Assembly (NCBI GenBank): GCA_037576195.1
Contig: CM075101.1
Span: 31,434,001-31,498,000 of the forward strand
Direction of reading: 5' to 3'
Length of the DNA: 64,000 nt
From: Phytoseiulus persimilis
Lineage: Eukaryota > Arthropoda > Arachnida > Mesostigmata > Phytoseiidae
Shown piece after piece: positions 48,298-61,027 of the stretch (position 1 is the first letter of the stretch; each line of letters opens with the position of its first letter). The notes beneath the pieces were generated by a model, which had not been told where the DNA came from, did not search any database, and saw only the letters and a list, made by a program, of their open reading frames with translations. The position numbers and the translations under genes were made by a program.

Positions 48298-51200
48298 TGT
48301 GCCTCATGACAGCTCCTGTTCAATTGCTAACAACGACTCGGTCCGTCCACAGGGCTGTGTTGGTGTGCTAGCTCTCCGTGGCTCACTAGCGCGGCCGGCC
48401 AGTCACTCACTCAGTCAGTACTCAATCGATGAGAATGGTGTGAAGAAGTACTTCGATAGTTTGTTTCCCGCAGCCGGCTCGGTCGATCTGACGAAAGCGT
48501 TCTTGAAAAAGCAAACGGCCCGCCGTATGTGTGCGCCAACAGCCGTCACTGGTTAAACAAACTACCTTAGGTACTTGAGCATCTCTCGGCGTCTACAATG
48601 CGCTCTGTGAAAGCACTTGAGCCTTCCTCCGACGATCGATTCGAAGACTTCAATCCGATGTGATTGTTGTTCGCTCGTCGAGATTTGTCGAGAAACCGGC
48701 CGAAGAGGAGAATCTTGCCCACTCCAACGGCCCCTGACGAGCGTGGACGCCATCGAAGACACGATGCCCACACTCTCGGGCTTCGGGTTCTCCGTGACGT
48801 GCTATCTCTCCCTCTGGTGACAGGGCGGGGGAAGCGATCGAACTCCGAGCTGGCTCGGAAAGCAGAATACGCGCGCGCATGCAAGCAGCCTGGAAGCGTT
48901 GTAAGGAGAGACGAATTCCGGTAATTTGAGATCCCCAATAATTCACGGAGCGAGGACAAGAGGCACGGTTTGCTGCCTGGCTGTTTCCGTGAATAATTTT
49001 CGCTGCCGCGCCTCCCTGATTCGAGCCGGGAGAGGCGAAGTTGGGACAAACGAGCCGAATTACGATTGTCCCGACCGATTCCAAACAAACCCGACACCGA
49101 ATCCAATACAGAGCTCCGGCGGAAGACTGTCGGACGTTCCTCCACGAGTCCAATACGTCAAGGTCAAGTCTTGGCGGCTTAGCGGAACGGTGACCTGATC
49201 CCCGTCCTTGTCGGCCTCGCTTCCTGTTTCGCTCGCAGTTTTCCCCGGGCTTCTAGCTCTCCTTTCAGCGTGACAGCGCGTGCCGCCCGATCTGTCCGGA
49301 TCGGAATCTATGTCCCGGTCTACCTTTCGTCCGCCGCTCGTACCGCGGCACTTTCTCACCGTTATGGCCTTCGCTCCTGGTGTTGCTGTTACATTTGATA
49401 CGATTCGTTTTTTTGGAGGCTCGGAAGCAGGAGAGCGATTTTTTGTTGCCTGGTCGAACAAGCGAGCGAGCGATCGGTCTCGACGACCAGAGGAAATAAT
49501 CGCGGAACAGAGGCCGAAAAAAACACGAGATCGAGACGAGTCGATCGGGCAAAAGGCAGAAGCGTATCCGAGGAACTGATTGTGATAAAATCAAAAGCAG
49601 TGCCATCGAGCGAACGTTCATCGCAGAGGTGCCGGAGGTGGAGGGACCAACCGACCGATAGATGAGTGAGCTCCGCTGCTTTGTCGAGCTAAGAATAGAT
49701 CTGGGACACCGCAAGAAATGTCAGGAACAGATATGTCACTGCGCGCATGAACTTCCGTTCTTCCCTCGACACTTTTTCCTCCTCTTGTTTACGAGGCATT
49801 GATTGGCCTCCGGTGGTGCGATCCTCCCGCCGGCGGGCTGGAATTCCGCTGACAAAACGCTCGATTCCCACTCGGGGAGCGGAGTAACGATTCCGACATG
49901 CGCGCCCAGGAAGAAGAGGAAATCATCGAACCGCAGGGCTCCGAGGTTTTTCTTCGTTATTCGAGGAGATTCATCTGCTCGAAGGGCGAGAGAGCAGCGT
50001 TTGTCTCCACCGCCGCTATCGGGGGAGATTCGTTGTCAGCCCGACGCTGCGAAAGGTTTCAACTCATTTTCCGCGTCCGACACAGCGCAGTGTCCGACAA
50101 GGAGCTCTGGCCATTGAGTGGGGTTAGGTAGATGAGTTTTTTTCTTGGCTCTCGAGAAGTGGTCAATGCCGCGGGCTTTGTTTGGGCTTCATCGCACCTT
50201 GCGGTTCGTTCATCGAAAAGCCTGTCTTCCGATCGAGAATCGCCGCGAGACCGCTGCCGACAAAGCGCGGAACCCTTTGCGCCGCTCGTTGCCGAGATCT
50301 GCCTACCCGGTTTCGCGGGCTGCGTCGCAGCGTTCTAGGATTCGAGAATCGTTTGCGATCTGGTTCGCCAGAACGATTTCTCGGTCCAATCATCGCTCAT
50401 CTGCTGGTCTTGAAGCAAGCGAGCTCGTTAAACGCCAATTTCGAAATGTTTCTGAAAACCCGGCTTCTCGATCCGACCACCGGGGCGAAACAAAGAACTC
50501 AAGTTGCACCACGGAAGGGGTGAGCAGCGCGTTCTCACTCTGACATTGAGCGAGACGGAATCCACGAGGGAAGCCGCCACCGGATCGCGCGTTTCTGGCG
50601 AATGCGCGGGTCCGAATCCCCTCCAGAACGGTCAAATCGGCTCAGGAACGAAAAGAAACCATCTTACGGAGTGGAACGATTAGCCAAGTTTGCTCGGTTG
50701 GCATAACTCACATTCTCCGATGTAATCGTTGTGATGGTTCGAGCAGCCGGTCCGTGCGCGACCGTTTGTGTCTCTGCGCGCGTCTAGGCTTTCATCTCGA
50801 CGAACGGTGCCAATAGATCACCATAACAAAAATCTCCACAATCTCAGCGGCCTGGGATAAAAATCTCCATCAGCCTCAGAGCGGTCGAGTGCACGGCGAG
50901 CGCGTGTGATTCCAGCGCGGCGAATATTTCCGCCTATTTTTGGACGGCATGGAAAACGCGCCAAGAAGCCGCGAAGGAGGGAGCGGACAAGGGAATACCC
51001 GAACGGACGAATTGATACCGCGGAGATATTCTCTCACGAGCGTTACTGTTTATGTGTTATGACCGCGGAGCTCTTCCCTCCTCTTTCCGCTCGAAACCGA
51101 GAGAAGAAAGGCGCGAGATCGCCCTAAGTCCCGAGCCACCTACATGTTTCGGAGATTCTGATCCGCCAACGTCCTCCGGCGCGCTCAGCTTGTTTCTATC

Positions 51201-51894
51201 GATCTCAACACTTTTCAAATCCGCAGTACGGTTTGTTTACTTGGAATCCGAGCTTCCTGAACCCTGCGGAACATGGCGGAGTCTATCGGAGAGCGAGAGG
51301 TTACGACGTGAAAATATTCTTCGGAGCTGAGTCGATGACGTTCAATGAGCTCTGTGTAAATATTGCGTCCGTTCGTCAGATAGGCCTTCCGTTCGATCGA
51401 CGTTGTCCTCGTTGGCCCCGCCGCAGCAGCAAAAACACCATCGGAGCGGCTTTAGTGAAAAGGCGCTGATTGAAAGCGATACTCGAGGAATCGCTCCTCG
51501 TTTCCAGCCGGAGTTCGAATGTAATGGTAAACGCTGACGTCGGGCGCTGATGACAGCTGGCGTCCAATCGAGTTTCCGACGCTGTCATGCACGCCGTGCG
51601 CCGGACGCTGCAAGTCCTGACAGTCAATCGAATTGCGGCATGCGAAGTCTGACGATCGGATCCCCGCTAATCAGCGAATCCCGATCGAGTTTAACCGGAC
51701 TGGCCCGTCGGGTGCTGGAGTTCCGAGTAGGGCTCCGTTCCGAGCTCCGAAGCCACAGCGGATGACTTCAGCGCCGGATGAAATTCGTTCGCCGAAATGT
51801 TGTGCGCCAGGTGAGGTCCGCGTAAAGCCACAGGTACGATCTCGTTCCGTGTACTCCTCAAGCGGAGTCGAACGCCACGCTCGGTCTCCGAGCC
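48298..51894. other. Several overlapping minus-strand open frames, none secure
   Basis: Minus-strand frames 49145-48567 (192 codons), 49153-48650 and 49461-49060 overlap in different frames. The last follows an acceptor-like TTCGACCAG and contains ACG|GTGAGA at about 49,360 and a PKKRIV nuclear-localisation-like string. All lack ATG starts, and GC composition may explain them. Confidence 0.35.
50829..50886. repeat. Imperfect direct duplication, unit about 30 bp
   Basis: AAAAATCTCCA begins both halves, and each half ends in a CTCAG-GCGG-like string. Two imperfect copies lie side by side. Confidence 0.45.
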
Positions 51895-52644
51895 ATGAGT
51901 AGCGACAACGTCGACGATCTCGCAAACAGGGTCGAGACGCCGAGTCAGCCGGCGTGGGAGGGTACAACCTCAGGAATCTCCGTTCGTGCGAAGCTCCGCC
52001 TGTCCATTCGTCGGAAAAACCTCCGAACTTTCGAGCTCGCTCCCCCGTACACCGGGAGGGTTAATTCGAGCCTCAGCCTTGCGCGTCGACGCTATCCATC
52101 TTCATTCCCGAGCCGTGTGAGTGAGAACAATACAGCGCAGCGTCAGACCATCGACGACCAACTCCAGTCGAACGGCAGAAGCCGAGAGCGACCGCGGCCG
52201 TCGGCTGTGTCACGAGAAGATGACGCTAATGCAGCTTTTACGATCGGGTCTTGTTGTCGACTGACTGTCTGGATGTCCACTCAGGCAGGCGACACTGCGT
52301 CGATGGAGTGGCAACCGCCACGAAAAGCGAAGAACTCGTTCGCGCAGCAGTCGGTTTGTCAGGTAGACGAGAGTCAGACAGATACCAGCAGAAGGGAGCA
52401 GAAAAAAACTCAAGCCGAGATGCCTCTTCTGCTGCAGTTTGAAATGGATGCGTCAAGAGCTTGTGGTTGGACGCTTTCTCGGTTGCCAAGAGTTGGTCGC
52501 AGTGAGAACGATGCCTCCGGTCGGCGTGAGGAAGCGTTTCTCAGTTTAATTATTCCTTCGCTGCCGCCAAAAAGCTCTTTCCCTTTTTATTTTTCACTGA
52601 CCCTCGGACCGTCTCGTCGGCTCCAACTGACGCGAGACTTTTAG
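51895..52644 (+). CDS. Candidate plus-strand coding frame, 249 aa
   Basis: ATG 51895 (purine at -3) opens 249 codons to TAG at 52642-52644. The first 74 codons, starting MSSDNVDDL, have strongly C/G-rich third positions and end at CGT|GTGAGT at 52117. A good acceptor (TCCACTCAG at 52284) would remove 168 nt in phase 0, giving 193 residues instead of 249. A CAG|GTAGAC near 52364 may be a further donor, because the last 60 codons become pyrimidine-rich. No domain recognised. It is convergent with the minus-strand candidate ending at 52915. Confidence 0.3.
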   Translation: MSSDNVDDLANRVETPSQPAWEGTTSGISVRAKLRLSIRRKNLRTFELAPPYTGRVNSSLSLARRRYPSSFPSRVSENNTAQRQTIDDQLQSNGRSRERPRPSAVSREDDANAAFTIGSCCRLTVWMSTQAGDTASMEWQPPRKAKNSFAQQSVCQVDESQTDTSRREQKKTQAEMPLLLQFEMDASRACGWTLSRLPRVGRSENDASGRREEAFLSLIIPSLPPKSSFPFYFSLTLGPSRRLQLTRDF

Positions 52645-52914
52645 ACGGGATCGATAATTAGCAATACGCCTCGGAATGGACTTCTCGTCGTTTGGGCGTT
52701 CAGGTGCCGCTCTTGCGAAACCAAATCGACAGCAAGAGGTGGCAAAGTATCACCCATCCAGCCTGGGATGGCCCGGGAGCTGGAAGTTCCGGTCCCTTGA
52801 ATGCAACGGGAGCTCGAGATTCGAACCCTGAGAGAAAGCCGTTCGCGAGAGGGATCAAGCCCGCCCCCGTGTTCTCTTCTTTTGTCACTGATGGCACCTT
52901 TCTGCTGCGGCTGT

Positions 52915-53120
52915 TCATCGTGGAGGGGGTGAAAGATCATCGTCGTAGGAGATTTCAAAATCATCATTAGCAGGCGGAATCGGTAGCCCCAGCCGCCGTC
53001 GCCGCCGCATCATCAGAGCTTTGACGAGTCCGGCCGCAAACACAATGGCTCCATGCTGGAGACCGACCGGTGGCTGACCGGTCGAGCTGCCCTTCTTTAT
53101 GACGGTATTGTCTCCCAAGC
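52915..53120 (-). CDS. Candidate last coding exon: hydrophobic segment, arginine run, acidic C-terminus
   Basis: This exon follows acceptor TTTGTGGTAG (phase 1 in) and ends at TGA 52915-52917. It encodes 67 whole residues: a Gly/Ser/Pro-rich start, a mildly hydrophobic stretch (GAIVFAAGLVKALMM) that could be a membrane helix, then RRRRR, then an acidic tail containing NDDFEISYDDD and ending SPPPR. Codons are C/G-rich at the third position, like the anchor gene. AATAAA occurs on this strand near 52585, a plausible poly(A) signal 330 nt downstream. No family recognised. Confidence 0.38.
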
Positions 53121-53352
53121 CTACCACAAACGTTTCTCAGAAGATGAGACGCGACGACCTCAATGCTTGGCCCGATCGACGAGCGCGAGGGAGGGAGGGG
53201 GGGAGGTGCGAGGATTGATGAATGATCGAAACCATCTATGTATAACGGAACGACCAAATGATTAAGTAATGTGGAAGGGTTAGTGAAGCAGAGGGAATGA
53301 ATGTGGCAGAAAGTTGTAGGATCGATAAGGAATCCATCCAGTCGTACCTCAC

Positions 53353-53485
53353 CGGAGCCTGAAGAGGCCCCGGGCTCAGCTGGTCTGTTGTTCCGAGCTT
53401 CCGAAAGGCTTGTAACAACGCGGCCAAGAGAGAATCGGCCACTCCTAGCTAGGACCACACGTGTAACTAGGTCTCCGGCGAGGAT
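53353..53485 (-). CDS. Candidate penultimate exon upstream of the 52.9-kb last exon
   Basis: The frame ends GGCTCCG|GTGAGG in phase 1, and the single G plus GC of the next exon makes a Gly codon, so the two exons join in frame across a 232-nt intron. It encodes 44 residues of a Leu/Val/Arg-rich segment followed by a Gly/Ser-rich linker. The 5' boundary is uncertain: the best nearby acceptor is a pyrimidine-rich GCGAAG at 53488-53486, and CCTAG at about 53468 is an alternative. Upstream exons may lie at 53550-53673 and beyond. Confidence 0.3.
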
Positions 53486-53673
53486 CTTCGCAGGGGGCGG
53501 AGAGAAGCCGGTTCGATTTCAGAAACATTATTAGGCCGTAAGCACTCACGTTCCGGAAGGGAGAGCTTCGCAAGGTTTCGTCTGTGCGAGCAGCGCCGGC
53601 GTCGGTCGTAAGGATCGAGGCGGGAAGGAAAAGCAGTCTTTACAATGTGGTTTCTTCTGTACTCCCTAACATT

Positions 53674-54151
53674 CTAGATAGGAACTCTCCAACTCGTAGT
53701 AGAATTATCCCCAATTAGAGCTGTTCCGGCGGCCCCGGCAGCGACCACGCAAGCCGATCGTTGATTGCTTCGCACGTCCTTCCCGCTCCCCGGGATAACA
53801 AGGGGCTCCAACTCCTCTTTGATCCTGGTCGCCATTCCCCCCGTACGTTTTCGAGCCACCCCCAGCACTCAGTAACTGACCGGGTCGGTTTGCTTGGAGG
53901 TTTACAGCCCCAATTTGTCGACCTGTCTCAAAGTGTGTCTGTGACGGCCGATGATAGAGTTGCGACTTCCTTTCTTCGTTTTCAGTGAATCCCGATGGAC
54001 GAGCGTGATCAACGACCGGGTGGACTCGACAGACCTCGAGCCGTACCATATCGTCAACAGAAGCCATCTTTTCTTTGTTTCGCTTATCAAGAATGCATTC
54101 ATCCGTCAGGAGCGCTCGCCGGCGCCATGACAGATAACGGCGGGACCGCAC
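53674..54151 (-). CDS. Ambiguous minus-strand open frames between the 54.3- and 53.5-kb candidates
   Basis: Two overlapping minus-strand frames are open here. One runs 54151-53705 and contains an ATG at about 54064 followed by a Gly/Arg/Gln-rich stretch. The other runs 53868-53674 and has an ATG at about 53835, an Ala/Val-rich hydrophobic stretch and a stop at CTATCTAG. That CTATCTAG also reads as an acceptor for a possible exon 53673-53550 ending in GTGAGT. At most one reading is right. Confidence 0.18.
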
Positions 54152-54280
54152 CGATGATGATTAGAGGGATTTTACAACTCTTCGTGCGCCCGTCAGAATT
54201 CTTAGCCGAAAAACTCTCTGACGCCCGGATGCCATAACAAACAGCAACGGCGACAGCGGCGCGCGGCGGTCGAGTCTTCT

Positions 54281-54874
54281 CTAACAACAGCATCGGCAGA
54301 TCATAATTCTTGTTCCAATGTTTGTGTTGTGTCTGTCGGATGAGATGTTCAAAGAGAAAAAACTCCGGCCCCGATACCCTGTGAAACACTCTCGAAGAAA
54401 TTTGAGAGGCATAATCTCCAACTCGCCGACCGCGTATCGGGTGTTGTGGTCGAAAGGGGGTTCCGGAGGAAAGTTTCGCTCGGACCCGAGCGAGTGCATG
54501 TGAGCAACTACAACGAAGTTGTTTGCCTGTGGAGCTCGAATTTCGTTTCCCCTCACTCTCGGACTCCTGTCGACTTCGAATTCAATTACTGCGCCGAGAT
54601 CCATCGCGATGCGGTTATGACGTTCGATTGTTCGTCGGAGAGCTCGAGTGATCCGCCGAAGTCTCATATTCGCCCGAATCGATTCCCCCTGCGACGCTGG
54701 CTGCGAACGAAAAGGTGCGAAGCCGATGATCATCCGCTTAGAGCTCCGGAGCTCTGCCGCGTCGAGTTCCACCGACTCGAACGTCGGCAGCGATCGTCCG
54801 GCGCCAGAGGTCATCGCTGTCGTCGATTCCAATGATTGCCGTCGCAGAACGGCGGATTCGAGGAACGCGACCAT
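54281..54874 (-). CDS. Candidate coding frame, 197 aa, unrecognised
   Basis: ATG at 54874-54872 opens 197 codons with C/G-rich third positions, ending at TAG 54281-54283. It lies just upstream, on the same strand, of the candidate 52.9-53.5 kb exons and may belong to the same gene. The sequence just before the ATG (TTTCCAG) also resembles an acceptor. An internal AGA|GTGAGG at about 54565 could be a donor. The product is Arg-rich in the middle and ends CRCCC. Overlapping same-strand frames at 54738-55413 are also open, so GC composition may explain it. Confidence 0.25.
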   Translation of the reverse strand: MVAFLESAVLRRQSLESTTAMTSGAGRSLPTFESVELDAAELRSSKRMIIGFAPFRSQPASQGESIRANMRLRRITRALRRTIERHNRIAMDLGAVIEFEVDRSPRVRGNEIRAPQANNFVVVAHMHSLGSERNFPPEPPFDHNTRYAVGELEIMPLKFLRECFTGYRGRSFFSLNISSDRHNTNIGTRIMICRCCC

Positions 54875-57040
54875 CTGGAAACGTTTCCCCGGTTCTGTGA
54901 GCAGCACATTCGCTCAAGGATCCGACGGGGCAGGAAACGAAGTTGATTCGTTGTTGGGATAACGGCGGAATCACGTGACTCGACGGAGTATGGAGCTGAA
55001 TACGCCTCCGTCCGTGCACTTGTTGAGCGACTCGCTGCGTCTTGACTCGTCCGCGCGGAGTGGAATCGCTGTTCTCCACGCGCAAACGGTAGCGCATTAA
55101 GGAAACGACTCCCAATGAGTCCCTCGTCAAACGCGCGCGAGCACCGCCGATCCGCGCGCTCTGTTCTCGGCGGTTCATCCGCAACATCCCCGCGTGATGG
55201 TCTTCGATGCGCAAGTCGCATGTTCTGTCGGGAAGAGGTGGAGCGGACACACAATAACGGCGGGGGGAACCGTGTCATAAGACCGCCGAGTAACCGTCGT
55301 CGTCGCCGAGCTGGCTTGAGTCCTATTCGAGCCACCGCAGTTAACGTTTCTGACCTCTGTGTCATCCATCTGTGCCATGGTGCGGTGGACGTGGGAATTT
55401 CAGCCTCAATCAAGGGAAAGTGAACATTCCCTCATCGGTAGCGGCAGCAGCGCGGTGGTGAACGTCTTTTCAACTAGTTCCGCGGCGCTCGCTCGGCGGG
55501 CAGCGATTCATTCACTCGTCCATTCAGTTTTTCTCCTCCTTTCCACGGGGAACTTCCTCACGGCTATTCCAGTCTGCAACGAGCGGCGCTCCTGTACGTG
55601 ACTACAGACCAACGCAGCGAATTCAACTCCTCAGTGTTTCGGCCGTCTGCCAGCTCTCTGGCGGTGGCTCGATCAGGCCGAGTTAGACATCGCACGCACG
55701 GCCCCGCACCATAGTTCTCGAATCCATCGATTCGGATCCGTCCCGTGCAGGCTGAGGATAACGATGGGGAGAGACTTCAGCGACGATTGAATCCGATGTC
55801 GTATTTATCGGATATTCGTGTCGCGCACGGGAGAGCTCCATCGACGTCACCGTGAACGCGTCTCGTGGACACATTCCGGGTTGTCGCCGCTGGACTGTTT
55901 CCGACGGAACTCGTGTCACAACTACTCGTCACCGAGAGGCTCATCGCGATCGCCGCGTCCGTGCCATTCGCGACGCCGACTCATCCGTGTGACCACCGTG
56001 ACAACGGCCGGCGTCTCACGGGGTCGACCTATTAATTTTAAACGGTGTTTTTTTTTTCTCTTCAGAATCGCGGAACGTAAAGTGATTCACAGAGCCGCCA
56101 TGTCGTCCGCAGCGCGACAATTTGAACTTGAAAGAATGTTTTCCTCAACCGAAATCTTCTTCTCGCTCGCCGAAATCTGGGTTGCCTGCCACGATACGAA
56201 ACCACGGTCGAAAACAATTCCACTCGCGCGTTTATGAATATGACCATTGTCACACGCGCACGCTTGTTTCAAATCGCTCCTCCGTGGCTCGCAGTGACCT
56301 TTGCTGCCGACCTCTTTTCAAGCAGCCGGAGTTTATTAATTTCTCTCTCAACGGGAAGGTGGTTCCAACGCCGAGATCGTCCCCGTCCGTTTTTAGGCCA
56401 CTATCGTTCCGGCTATTCCCCAGGCGATGTCGAATAGAGTTGCTCGCTCGGTAGTCCATTTGGCGGGCTTTCATTTTATCTCCCAGAGGAGCAGCAATCG
56501 AAAATGAAGATGAAACATTCGCGCTCCAGCTACAGGTCGCCGCAGGTTGTCGCCACTGCCGGCTGTCGCTCCGGCGGCACGAAGGTTCCTTCTACTCCCA
56601 GAACCCAGCGTGCCTTCCCTGAACTCCCTCGCGCAGCGATCTGGACGTCTGAAGCATCAGATCCGTTCGTCCATTTCGGAACCATCAGCGACATCGGAGG
56701 GCTCGCCGATCGTAAGTCGCTCTCGACGACACCACCGCGATCGATGAGTGAAACCCGATAGTAAATGTGGAACATTCGGGTGATCAGAATGTTCCGCTCG
56801 TCGATGCGATTCGGGAACGGGTTGGGTTTCTCGGGAGCGCGGAGTGCGCCGAGACATTCCGACCAGGGGCTCGTTGGCCGCTCGACCGCAGTTTCGAGCT
56901 TGGCAGCGAGTTGCGGCCGATGAGCTCACGGCTGCGCTACAATGTGTCCAGCTCGGATTAAACGGCGCGGCGTTATGGCTCCGCGACCGTCGACGAGAGA
57001 TGAGTTCGACCTCAACGGTGGGGTCAGGAGCGGACCGGAG

Positions 57041-57066
57041 CCACCCACCCACCCATTCATTCATCC
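57041..57066. repeat. (CCCA)n then (TTCA)n
   Basis: A short compound tetranucleotide run. Confidence 0.6.
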
Positions 57067-60000
57067 GTTAGTTGACGTGCTCGTGATTTACAGCCCTCCA
57101 AGGAAACTCCACAGCTGCTGGCTGATAGCCGAGTGATGATAGGACGTTGCCCGGAGCGGCTTAGCCTCCGGTTGCGATATGTTCGCGGACCGGAGCCTTA
57201 CAGCGGGCTGTTGGCAACGATCTTCCGAAAATGCTTCCGCGGCTATCTCCTCGAGATTCTCCTCGGCCCCGGCTTCCTGCCGTACGCTGCAGCACATTCA
57301 TGATGGAGGTCCTTCATCAAACAGCAAACCGCCAACGATCGCGCCAAGTCGGTCCGGCCGGAGCGCTGAACAAACAACCAGGCCGGTTCACCACCGGAGA
57401 CAGAGTCGCAAGTGAAGGAGCCGTCGACGTGGAGTACAATACATGAATACCTTGCTAGCTCTCGGTGCACTTATGAACAATGTGAATTATGCAACTCACA
57501 AGAGCTTCCCATCGCCACTTCTATCGCCACCGTTGTCGGCGGCGCGGCCCGTTGGATCCGCTTAACGCCAACTGACAAAGCCGTTTCAACAAGATTCTGA
57601 CCACTGCCACATAATTGACGCGCTCTCGCGATGAGGGTTCTGGCGAGCGGAATTCCACTCGTTCATCAGCAGTTGGCCACCGACCCGCAGTCTTCACACT
57701 TTTCCGTGGCTAAACTCCTCTTTTCGGAAAACGTCATTCACCTGACAGCCGAAAGTCACTCTTGCCGTACTCAGACATTTCTCGGTCGGGATGAATGAAT
57801 GGATTGTCGCGATCGTGGAACACTCGAAAGAGCAGTTCCGTATGTCGTTGATTTCGCACCCCTCAAAGGTCGACCATTGTAATGGTGTCCTGTTGTTTCG
57901 GAGAGTTCGGCGCTCAAAGAAGAAGGCAACTTCGACAGTTTCTGAGGGAGTTGGAATAGATTCTCGGGAAGGAGCCTACCCGGCCCTCCTCTTGCCAGTT
58001 TTGTTTGTTGAGCCTTTTCGAATGCTGGACTCACAATAGGACGTGTACTCCTCCCGCCGCATGGTATTATATTTTTCTTGCTCCTGCTTTCCTCTTCGCA
58101 TCCCCGTCGCAATCCAATTCATTGACGCCGTAAGCTGACTCGGCGCAACTGAGAACCCTTACGTTCGGTGATGACTCGGGAGGGGAGCCGCTGAGGGAGA
58201 TCTAATCCCGAGCTGTTCCGAATGCCACCGTCGGCGAAGGCAAAGCGGAGCAGAGGATGACCGAAGTCTTCGCCATGGATACGAACTCAGGTTAAAGCGG
58301 CTTGCTCCGGCCGGGGGCAGGGGCTCTGCCCTGCCAGACGCCGCGAAACTGCTGATCATAGCAACTCATGTTTACATGCCGAACCAAGGGGACGGGAGTC
58401 GGCCTGGTTCCCAGACGACTACCGAAGATACTCCACACGAGGCGTCCCTCACTTGGCTCACCGAGCAAGCCTCCGCTCTCCAAGCAGGAAGGCAGGCTGG
58501 CCGGCCCGGGCGTCTCTCCGTCGTTTCCAGATTCCTTTTCGGCTTTCCAAGAAGCCAAAGGCTTCCGCGCCCTCCGCGGCTCTGGTCCAGCGTCGATAAA
58601 ATGGTTGAGCGTAAAATTTCATGCTCTCTTCGCCACCTTGTCACGCCGCACCCCCATCTTTTTCGGAATCGCTCGAAATGTGAAACCGACGCACGAATTG
58701 GGATTCGCACCAAGATCGAGCAAAAAAATAAATATTCTCACGAGCGTTGGCGCCCGGACCCGAATCGTCAAACTCGGACACGCCGCCGCAATCACCTGGT
58801 CTACTCTCAAGCACACCGAGAACTCGGACCGGAGCTCCGCGCAGGGATAGCCCGCTGAGCCTTGTCTCTGCAGAGCAAGCGGAGCACGTGTTAGGTAACA
58901 GTCAGCAGCTCATTTAGCCATGGGGACAATATCTCCAGCGCGGTGTTGTTCGACACTTTCTTGCCGATGGCAGTCCCTCTCACTGCCTGGAATCTCACGC
59001 CTTTTAACAGACAGATGTGGGTTTTTCGGTTAATTTTATTGTCACGCTTAGGCCCCCCCTACTCCGCCTACTCGTGAACTTGCCGGCTTCTGGAATTTCC
59101 CATGTTACTCCGCGTTTCGCGACGCTGCCTCTCTCTCCCCAAACCTGAGGGTCCCGTTGTCGCTGGTGTTGTTGTCATCGTCGTCATTGACACCACCGCG
59201 AAAACAACAACGACACCGACGAAGCGGGGAACAAGAGGAAGGGGACAACGGACCGTGATGTCGACGGCTGCACCAGGTTCCATATTTGAGAGCGGAGCAT
59301 CATCCCCTCGGTTGACTGACGAGAGACGGAAGCCGACCGGAAGCCGCAGCATTGTTCGCTCCGTACTTCGGGGAGATACTTTTTAGTCAGAAGCGATCGA
59401 CGCAGCATCGTAGCGGAGAACGGTCTCTCGACTCGTCGGAGTGCACTCGGTTCTAGATGATCTCCGAGATTTCCAGGAGATCCTACGGTGAGCGATCCAT
59501 CCTTGAAGGAACAAATCGATCGGTCGATTAACATCTATACCCCGACAGAAGCCTCCGTGGAGTGTCAGCGATTTGTTCATCTCGTGACAAGCGAAGGGAA
59601 TCTTGCGCAAGTTCAAGTTTCCGACTGACCACGACTCGAGACAAGCACACTCAAAGTCACTCAGCTGCCTCTCTTTATGGGGAAAGGGGAGCGAGAGAGG
59701 GGGGGGGGGGGCGATGCTTTTCGTTGGAAGGATCCCCTCCGACCTCGGTAGCTCGGCAGTTTTCGTCCCGCTTGTCATATCGAGTAAGGGATGAGATGGT
59801 AGCGATTTGCTTGGGTTTTTAACATACCTTCTGGGAATTCATTGAAACCCGTCAAATTGCACCAGCTCGCTGATGACCTGATCAAGAAGAAGAGTGCGTG
59901 ATTCGATACCCCTGGGCGGTCCTGTGGTCGGGTGTCTTCCTCGAAGAGGAATCTATCGATTTCAACTTGTTGCGCTTGACGGTTCGCTGGACCGCTCGCT

Positions 60001-61027
60001 AACTTCGTCTGTGTTGATCGCACGGTAGGCACTGTGACCGTTGGAGCGATATGCTCCGATCGGGGCCGGACTACGAACTCACTTCTCGATGCGAGATGAT
60101 TCGCTGCCGGCGAGAACGGGTGAGAATCTTCTGTGGGCCGCGAAACGGTATTACACACGCTTCTGGCCGATTCTGCACGCTAGCCGCCTCGACTTGAGCC
60201 CTGTCAGGTTCCGGCGGCGGTGCGTCGGATTTCGGACTCCCCGTGCACCGAGACTGACTGACTGATTGATTTGACAAGATCGAATATTCGGCGATTATGG
60301 GCGTGATTTTTCTCGGCTTCGAACGCCCCTCTGTATTCCGCTCGTCCTGTTAGTTCCTCAACGACTTCTCTTCCCAGGAACCGCCCACACAATGCCGGTG
60401 GAGATGACGTCTCTCGTATTCTGTCGTAGAACTCGTTTGCGTTCCGTTTCTCGCGATTCAGGAGGAGGAAGAAAAACGGCTCTCCGGAAAGGAGAGTTCG
60501 TTTCCGAAAAGCTGTTCTCTCTCCGCTATGCGTACTAAGAATATTCGAGGATTTCGTCGCTCTCGAGAAAGATGACGGCGACGGCGAAAACGGTCGGCAG
60601 AACCAAACCTGCGATAGAATCTCGGCGAGCCCGCGTCGGAGTCTCTCAGATATCCGGTGATCCCTCGGGAAGCTCAGACGACAATCTTGGATGGGAGCGG
60701 CCCGGTTGTTACTCTCGAGACGTGCGATCGCCTCGAAGTGCGACTCAGTGGCTTCTTCGGGGCGCTCCGCACTTCAAGTCTTGGAATCTCCTCCACTCTT
60801 CGAGCCTTTCATGCCCCGATTGCTCTTGTTTGGATTCCTACGAGGGAGATCCTCAATTTCGACAGGAGGCGGAACATCGAACCACATGCTCAGATCCGTT
60901 TCCTGCAGTGTTCGACGGAAACAGGTCATCATGATTCTCGATCAGCTGTTGGGTTCCAAGTCGATTTGGAAGGTGGGGGGCTCCGCGGCTGAATTTGTGT
61001 CCGTAAAATTGACGATCGTCCCTATGT

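Noticed and set aside
48567-49145. 192-codon minus-strand frame
   Set aside because: It lacks an ATG start and overlaps a 167-codon frame on the same strand; no paired splice sites.
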